DNA of 30,945 nt from an uncultured Roseburia sp. (GTDB lineage: Bacteria; Bacillota; Clostridia; Lachnospirales; Lachnospiraceae): contig CAKRLC010000023.1 in the NCBI GenBank assembly GCA_934358955.1, positions 1 to 30,945 on the forward strand. Direction: 5' to 3'. Below are positions 26,144 to 30,945 of this stretch, piece after piece (position 1 is the first letter of the stretch; each line of letters begins with the position of its first letter). Below the pieces are notes generated by a model. The model had not been told where the DNA came from. It made no database searches and saw only the letters and a list, made by a program, of their open reading frames with translations. Position numbers and translations under genes: made by a program.

Positions 26144-26980
26144 TCAGCCTATTAAGTAAGGCTTATAAGCTTCCATATTCCGTTTGTCATGTGATGCCGG
26201 ATCTTCGAAGTAATCAAAATCTGTAATTTCCTGACCGAAGTATCCTTTGTATCCCCGTCTGACAACCGTATCGATCCATTCTCCAAGTGGATGATTGCCA
26301 TCTCCCCAGATCAGATGTCCGTATGGATTTCCATCGATGAAATGCATATGTATAATCTCATCGCCAAATGTATCAAACCACTCGTCTATGGTCTCACCGG
26401 CAACTCCCATTGCAGTTGTATCGATCATTACTTTCAAATTCGGATGATTCACTTCATCGTGCATTCTTTTCGCATCTGCAAGTGTTACAACAAGTTGGGA
26501 CTCCTGTGGTCTTAATGATTCCATCGCCAGATTAATATTGTGTTTTGCTGCCTCATCTGCCAGTCTTGAAAGCATCTCCCTTGAACGCTTCCATGCTTCT
26601 TCACGGTCTTCATTCCAATAACCCCAGCCGGAGTTAATTGCCATTGTTTCTATACCAAGTTCTTCTCCAGCCTTCAATGCATTTGCAAAATATGCAAAGC
26701 TTTTTTCGTAAAGCTCCGGCTCCTGGGCTGCGAACTGATATTGATAAGTACAATTTTCCGGTGTCAGGATCTTTACCTGCATTCCTCTTGACTCGACTTC
26801 ATGCCGGACTCTTGTGCAATCAGAGTAAGACATACTGTCCAAAAAGAAATGCGGTGCACCGGCCCATAACTCAATCGTCTTCACACCAAGCTTCTGCTGT
26901 GCATCCAGAAAATACGGGAGTGAATAATATAAATAATGAATGTTCATTCCTGCAATTCTGTCTCTGTTGATCTGTGCCAT
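26144..26980 (-). CDS. frlC: Sugar epimerase/isomerase, TIM barrel (FrlC-like)
   Basis: A 278-residue xylose-isomerase-like TIM barrel. The four metal ligands typical of this family can be placed: Glu154 (AMESLRP), Asp187 (MIDTTAMG), His213 (HMHFIDG) and Glu251 (GQEITDF). FrlC in E. coli interconverts fructoselysine and psicoselysine (C3 epimerisation), and IELWAGAPHFF and PQESQLVV resemble its counterparts. It would widen the substrate range of the operon. The ATG at 26980 has AGGGG upstream; an ATG eight codons earlier lacks this. It lies 30 bases after the first gene of the operon. Confidence 0.8.
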   Translation of the reverse strand: MAQINRDRIAGMNIHYLYYSLPYFLDAQQKLGVKTIELWAGAPHFFLDSMSYSDCTRVRHEVESRGMQVKILTPENCTYQYQFAAQEPELYEKSFAYFANALKAGEELGIETMAINSGWGYWNEDREEAWKRSREMLSRLADEAAKHNINLAMESLRPQESQLVVTLADAKRMHDEVNHPNLKVMIDTTAMGVAGETIDEWFDTFGDEIIHMHFIDGNPYGHLIWGDGNHPLGEWIDTVVRRGYKGYFGQEITDFDYFEDPASHDKRNMEAYKPYLIG

Positions 26981-27010
26981 GTTTCTTCCCCTTTCTATCA
27001 TCATAATTTT

Positions 27011-28567
27011 TTATTGTTCTTTTGTATATACCGGTTTTCCATTTACCATTGTCATGGAAACTTTTACATCTCTCATCTCGCTCATCGGCACCTCAAAGAC
27101 ATTCCGATCAAGAACTGCTATATCTGCCAGTTTTCCGGCTTCTAACGTTCCAAGCTTATCTTCCATTCCGATGTTATAAGCTCCGCCATACGTCCATGCT
27201 TTTAACATTTCAGCGATCGTAATCGTGTTCTGTACATTGTACTGTTCTTTTCCATCCGGGAAATATCCACCACAGCCATGGAAAATTGCTTCCGGAATAT
27301 CTGTGATCATCAGTGGCAGATCTGTTGCTCCTGATAATGTCATTCCTCCATCCAGCATACCTCTTCGATTCCAAAAATATTTGCCTCGCTCTGTTCCGAT
27401 CGTCTCTTCAATCGATTTTTTCACATCATCCGCCGGATCCAATGACATAATCTGGAAATAGATTTCTCCAGTCACACCAATTTCACCCATCTTTTTCAAA
27501 TCCGCCGGATTAGAAAATTCCATATCTGTCACAGCGTGACGGTTCACAAGCTTTCCATCTTTCTTCTGACATTTATCAAAAATACCAGCCACTTTATGTA
27601 CTGCTCCATCCCCTTGTGCATGCAGGGAATAACGGAATCCATTTTCATCAGCAAGCTGCACTTCTTTTTCAATCATCGGATAATCCACCTGGATGCTGCA
27701 ATGCATGTCCGTTCCTTCATAAGGCTCTAACAGATCACCCTTTGTACTTGCCACCGTTCCGTCTGTCATCCGGTTATATCCGGAGAACCGGACGAAATCG
27801 CCCTGGAACTTCTCTCTCATTCTTTTTCCATGTTCAATGTTGATTCCTTCACCAACCGGCTGCGACATAAAAAATGTTCGAAGTGACAATTCCTTCTTTT
27901 CTTCTTTTTCTTTCAGAAATGAGTCAAATCCGTAAAAATCATCAAATCCCATTTCTTTTACCGTTGTAACTCCACGGCTGTTCATCAGCTTCATGTAATC
28001 TTTAAATTCCGGTTCTATGAAATCCCGATCATTTAAATACTCTGGCATAATCTTGTGATAGGCTTCCGGATAACATTCTTTTGGATTAAATCCATATGCT
28101 TCTTCCGCTTTCCGGTTCATCATGCATGTGCTGCGGTCTGCTGCAAATACGATAACTGCCCGATCCGGATATGCTTCATTCAGCTTTTCTTCCAGACCTT
28201 CCGTTTCGAATCCGTTTGGATTCCATCCATGTCCAAATACAGTGGAAGTTTCTTTCTCTTTTTCAACCTGCTCCCTTATCTTCTGTAAAAACTCTTCCTG
28301 CGATGTTACGCCTGACATATCAATTCCAATATGGAAAATCGCATAACCCGTAAAAAAAGTATGTACATCAATAAATCCCGGTGTCACCAACTGATCTCCC
28401 AATTCCAGAACCTCTGTCTGTTCGTCAATCCAATCACTTCCATCATCTGTTCCAACCGCCAGGATATTCTGTCCGCTTACTGCAACATATCCTGCAAATG
28501 GGTTCTCAACAGTAGATGTAAAAATATGATCTGATCTCAGCAGATAATCTGCTTTTTGCTTTCCCAT
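27011..28567 (-). CDS. YtcJ-like amidohydrolase with altered metal-site residues
   Basis: A 518-residue amidohydrolase-3 family protein with the usual N- and C-terminal beta-sandwich halves (GKLADIAVLD near the end) around a TIM barrel. Two canonical metal-ligand positions are changed. The HxH motif after PGFID reads His69-Thr-Phe71, and the RHRIEH-type motif reads R343-H-A-V-T-D348. His316 (HAQGDGA) and Asp416 (ATDLP) remain. It may be mononuclear, use other ligands or have a different reaction. It is the first gene of the operon, behind the regulated promoter, with GGAGGGAG before the ATG, so it may act on the incoming substrate, for example by removing an N-acyl or cyclic cap (speculative). 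Confidence 0.82.
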   Translation of the reverse strand: MGKQKADYLLRSDHIFTSTVENPFAGYVAVSGQNILAVGTDDGSDWIDEQTEVLELGDQLVTPGFIDVHTFFTGYAIFHIGIDMSGVTSQEEFLQKIREQVEKEKETSTVFGHGWNPNGFETEGLEEKLNEAYPDRAVIVFAADRSTCMMNRKAEEAYGFNPKECYPEAYHKIMPEYLNDRDFIEPEFKDYMKLMNSRGVTTVKEMGFDDFYGFDSFLKEKEEKKELSLRTFFMSQPVGEGINIEHGKRMREKFQGDFVRFSGYNRMTDGTVASTKGDLLEPYEGTDMHCSIQVDYPMIEKEVQLADENGFRYSLHAQGDGAVHKVAGIFDKCQKKDGKLVNRHAVTDMEFSNPADLKKMGEIGVTGEIYFQIMSLDPADDVKKSIEETIGTERGKYFWNRRGMLDGGMTLSGATDLPLMITDIPEAIFHGCGGYFPDGKEQYNVQNTITIAEMLKAWTYGGAYNIGMEDKLGTLEAGKLADIAVLDRNVFEVPMSEMRDVKVSMTMVNGKPVYTKEQ

Positions 28568-28605
28568 GTTCTCCCTCCGTTCTTATTGCTTCATTTGATG
28601 ATTAT

Positions 28606-28653
28606 GTTATATCATATTATAACGTCATATGCAATCATTATATAACGTTATAT
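28606..28653 (-). promoter_or_regulatory. Operon promoter with two GntR-type operators
   Basis: Minus-strand TTGCAT (28629-28634), 17-bp spacer and TATAAC (28606-28611). One imperfect palindrome with core TATAACGTCATA (28616-28631) covers the spacer and -35. A perfect one, ATATAACGTTATAT (28640-28653), lies just upstream. Their CG centres are 23 bases apart, about two helical turns. Confidence 0.7.
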
Positions 28654-28772
28654 GTTCACTTTCTATATATTCACCAAAATCAGCTTCCTGTTTTTATAAC
28701 ATATGCACAATTTCCTATTCCTGTCCTGTGGTTTATCTTTTACTTTTTTTGTTATGAAATAGATGGATTTTG

Positions 28773-28845
28773 TTGTTATTTAAGTCTGTTTCCGCTATAA
28801 TGTATCTGTGAATCGTATAGCTATAAATAATATACGTTGTATATT
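28773..28845 (+). promoter_or_regulatory. Promoter and downstream operator of the GntR gene
   Basis: TTGTTA (28773-28778), 17-bp spacer and a perfect TATAAT (28796-28801). Downstream, AATATACGTTGTATATT (28829-28845) is a palindrome of the same character as the other operators, placed to block transcription, which suggests autorepression. Confidence 0.6.
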
Positions 28846-28860
28846 TAGAGGAGAATTATA

Positions 28861-29595
28861 ATGAAACTTGATATGAATGCAGAAACTCCATTATATATGC
28901 AGCTAAAAGAAGCGATCAAAGCTGCAATCAAAGATGGCACTTATCCGGACAACGAAAAAATACCTACTGAAATAGAATTAAGCGAACGCTATAACGTCAG
29001 CCGCATCACCGTAAGACGTGCTGTTGAAGAATTATGTCAGGAAAATTATCTTGTAAAACGTCAGGGAAAAGGAACTTTTGTAAAATCCCGCAAGATCCAA
29101 CGCAAAATGGAACATCTTCTTGGCTTTGCTGATGCATGTAAAGCAAATGGATGTATTCCATCCCGCCTTGTGATCAAACGCTCCGTAACCGAGTTATCTG
29201 AGGAAGAAGCCAAAACAATGAATGTTCCAACTGGCTCAAAGGCAGTCTTGATCGAACGTGTCGATCTTGCCGATGGTATCCCAATGATTTATGAAAGCAA
29301 TCTGTTTCCTTATCCAAAATATGAATTTCTTTTAGATGAATCGTTAGATGGTTCCCTTTATCAGCTTCTAAAAGATTCCTACCATATTCAGGTCAAGGGC
29401 TCCCGTAATTCGTACCTTGAACTCGCACGCGCTTCCGGTTCGCTAGCCAAACATTTGCACGTCTCCAACGGAGAACCTTTATTTTACTTATACTCCGAGA
29501 TTTTTGACACAGACCACAATCTTGTTCATATTTGCCGTGACTATATCCGTGGTGAACAATACCGTTTTTATATGGACGATTATATAAGACCTTAA
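28861..29595 (+). CDS. GntR-family regulator, HutC/UTRA subfamily
   Basis: A 244-residue transcription factor. Residues about 1-70 form the winged helix (LSERYNVSRITVRRAVEEL, then RQGKGTFV). Residues about 90-235 form the UTRA ligand-binding domain (GSKAVLIERVDLADGIPMIYE). FrlR of B. subtilis, the repressor of fructoseamine genes, is of this type. It is divergent from the eight-gene operon, and palindromes with a TATAACGTTATA-like core lie at the operon promoter, at its own promoter and at the amino-acid ABC promoter. It probably represses all three until a sugar-amine phosphate binds (inference). AGGAG precedes the ATG. Confidence 0.9.
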   Translation: MKLDMNAETPLYMQLKEAIKAAIKDGTYPDNEKIPTEIELSERYNVSRITVRRAVEELCQENYLVKRQGKGTFVKSRKIQRKMEHLLGFADACKANGCIPSRLVIKRSVTELSEEEAKTMNVPTGSKAVLIERVDLADGIPMIYESNLFPYPKYEFLLDESLDGSLYQLLKDSYHIQVKGSRNSYLELARASGSLAKHLHVSNGEPLFYLYSEIFDTDHNLVHICRDYIRGEQYRFYMDDYIRP

Positions 29596-29633
29596 CTTTC
29601 ATAGCCGTTCGCGCTGTAAATATTCTATGCCAC

Positions 29634-29693
29634 AAATAAAAGAAGCAGTTGCTTCACGAATTTTCGTGAAGCAACTGCTTCTTTTATTTATAA
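29634..29693. terminator. Bidirectional terminator between GntR and pgi
   Basis: A perfect 27-bp stem (29634-29660 with 29663-29689) closes on a two-base loop. The outer end is AAATAAAAGAAG on one arm and CTTCTTTTATTT on the other, so a T-rich run follows the GC-richer part on both strands. It serves the convergent GntR and glucose-6-phosphate isomerase genes. Confidence 0.8.
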
Positions 29694-29710
29694 TGCTATA
29701 TAGATTTGGA

Positions 29711-29821
29711 TGTCAAAAAGTCTGCTCTATCATCAGAGGCTTATCGAAATGTTTGCACAATGAAACTTGCAATATTTTTTTGTACAATTTGACATCATGA
29801 GCTAAAATACAGACCTTTTTT
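29711..29821 (+). repeat. Structured inverted-repeat element, internally deleted copy 3
   Basis: Begins TGTCAAAAAGTCTGCTC and ends CAGACCTTTTTT, the family termini. The left arm and left half of the core are missing. CAGAGGCTTATCG and the right arm (GAAACTTGCAATATTTTTTTG) are kept and nearly identical to copy 1. It lies 33 bases after the pgi stop, again 3' of a minus-strand gene and in the same orientation as the other copies. Confidence 0.75.
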
Positions 29822-29853
29822 CTTATCTATTCTGTATCTCTGCAACTCACAGA

Positions 29854-30945
29854 TTAGATATTCAATAAATCACTGAATACTCTTAATGCTCCATCTGTCT
29901 CATGTGCAAGTACACGTTTTGCAAGTACTTTACCAAGCTGAACACCTTCCTGATCGAAGCTGTTTAAGTTCCATAAGAATCCCTGGAACATGATCTTATT
30001 CTCGAAGTGAGAAAGTAATGCACCAAGAGCAGCCGGATTCAACTGTTCTCCGATGATAATGCTGGATGGACGTCCGCCTTCAAAGTTCTTATTGCGGTTC
30101 TCGTCTGCTTTTCCGCATGCAAATGCGATGATCTGGGCAGCAACGTTCGCGCAAAGCTTCTGCTGGCTTGTGCTTCCCTGAATATCAACATCCATTCCAT
30201 ACTGGCTGTTCTTAAATCCTACAAACTGCAGTGGAACGATGTCTGTTCCCTGGTGTAATAACTGATAGAAGGAATGCTGGCCGTTTGTTCCAGGCTCTCC
30301 GAAAAGAACAGGTCCTGTCGGGTAATTTACAGGATCACCAAAACGGTTCACGGATTTTCCGTTAGATTCCATATCTGCCTGCTGAAGATGTGCAGGGAAA
30401 CGGCTCAATGCCTGAGAGTAAGGAAGTACTGCTGTGCTTGGGTATCCAAGTACGTTTCTCTCATATACACCGATCAAAGCATCTAACATGGCAGGGTTCT
30501 TTAATGCATCCTTTTCAGCTGCAAGCTTGTCTTCTTCTGCTGCACCTTCTAAGAACTGTGCGAATACCTCTGGTCCGAATGCAAGGGATAATACCGCGCC
30601 GCCAACAGCGGATGTGGAAGAATAACGTCCTCCGATATAATCATCCATAAAGAATGCTGCAAGGTAATCATCACTCTTAGCAAGTGGAGATGTCTCACTT
30701 GTTACAGCGATCATATGCTTGGATGCATCCAATCCTGCTTTCTGTAAAGCATCTTTTACAAAGGATTCATTCGTCAGTGTCTCTAATGTAGTACCTGATT
30801 TGGAAACAAGTACAAAAATAGAATGTGCTACGTCGATGGAATTTAATACTCCGGCAGCATCATCCGGGTCAACATTGCTGATGAATTTTGCTTCCATCTT
30901 GAATGTATTATTTTTCTTTGCCCAGTTCTCAAGTGCAAGATACAT
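29854..30945 (-). CDS. pgi: Glucose-6-phosphate isomerase, partial (5' end beyond the window)
   Basis: The C-terminal 363 or so residues of phosphoglucose isomerase, which interconverts glucose 6-phosphate and fructose 6-phosphate in glycolysis. Visible features are SKSGTTLET (phosphate loop), GGRYSSTSAVGG, the signature GEPGTNGQHSFYQ with the catalytic Glu and His, and FDQEGVQLGK with the catalytic Lys. A full enzyme has about 450-550 residues, so the Met at the window edge is probably internal and the gene continues past 30945. It is convergent with the GntR gene. The neighbouring deglycase would supply its substrate, but it is most likely a housekeeping gene. Confidence 0.93.
   Translation of the reverse strand: MYLALENWAKKNNTFKMEAKFISNVDPDDAAGVLNSIDVAHSIFVLVSKSGTTLETLTNESFVKDALQKAGLDASKHMIAVTSETSPLAKSDDYLAAFFMDDYIGGRYSSTSAVGGAVLSLAFGPEVFAQFLEGAAEEDKLAAEKDALKNPAMLDALIGVYERNVLGYPSTAVLPYSQALSRFPAHLQQADMESNGKSVNRFGDPVNYPTGPVLFGEPGTNGQHSFYQLLHQGTDIVPLQFVGFKNSQYGMDVDIQGSTSQQKLCANVAAQIIAFACGKADENRNKNFEGGRPSSIIIGEQLNPAALGALLSHFENKIMFQGFLWNLNSFDQEGVQLGKVLAKRVLAHETDGALRVFSDLLNI

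Noticed and set aside
29393..29635. Minus-strand frame opposite the GntR gene
   Set aside because: It is antisense to a clear UTRA domain and runs into the terminator; it has no motif.

Overview
The window reads as a chromosomal segment of a gut-associated low-to-mid GC Firmicute, most likely a Lachnospiraceae member (Blautia/Dorea/Roseburia-like). This rests on gene content (bile salt hydrolase, GH112 phosphorylase, GntR/UTRA and AraC regulators, c-di-GMP proteins), strong AGGAGG-type ribosome binding sites and AT-rich promoters. The genus is inference. Nearly all genes are on the minus strand. I see no tRNA, rRNA, CRISPR array, phage gene or transposase.

Layout. (1) 6-1186: a CaCA-type cation/Na+ antiporter behind a yybP-ykoY-like (Mn2+) riboswitch with terminator and promoter. 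(2) 1505-2482: a bile salt hydrolase. (3) 2949-10057: a lacto-N-biose/galacto-N-biose operon in the order GH112 phosphorylase, lipoprotein binding protein, two permeases, small helical protein, GH136-like beta-helix enzyme. A divergent AraC regulator lies at 10344-11186. The last two proteins look like a two-chain lacto-N-biosidase without secretion signals, so the model is import of a type-1 milk or mucin oligosaccharide, cleavage inside the cell and phosphorolysis by GH112. No ATPase is encoded here. (4) 11331-17010: a histidine phosphatase, two GGDEF proteins (one GGDEF-REC-HD-GYP, one Cache-GGDEF) and a Na+-dependent transporter. (5) 17186-20210: a polar amino-acid ABC transporter (ATPase plus fused binding protein-permease) and an SGNH hydrolase. 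(6) 20375-28567: an eight-gene operon resembling fructoselysine (Amadori product) catabolism: YtcJ-like amidohydrolase, FrlC-like epimerase, YfcC-type transporter, FrlB-like SIS deglycase, two FrlD-like PfkB kinases, a second amidohydrolase and YjbQ. A divergent GntR/UTRA regulator lies at 28861. (7) 29854-end: glucose-6-phosphate isomerase, cut by the window edge.

The most interesting signals are these. The extended Amadori-like operon has two divergent kinases and two amidohydrolases with substituted metal-ligand positions. Its promoter is nearly identical to that of the amino-acid ABC transporter 9 kb away, each carrying a TATAACGTTATA-type palindrome that also recurs near the GntR gene, which implies one regulon. 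A family of structured inverted repeats (two full copies, one internally deleted, one short relative) always sits just 3' of minus-strand genes, with arms that covary between copies and a potential pseudoknot in the core.
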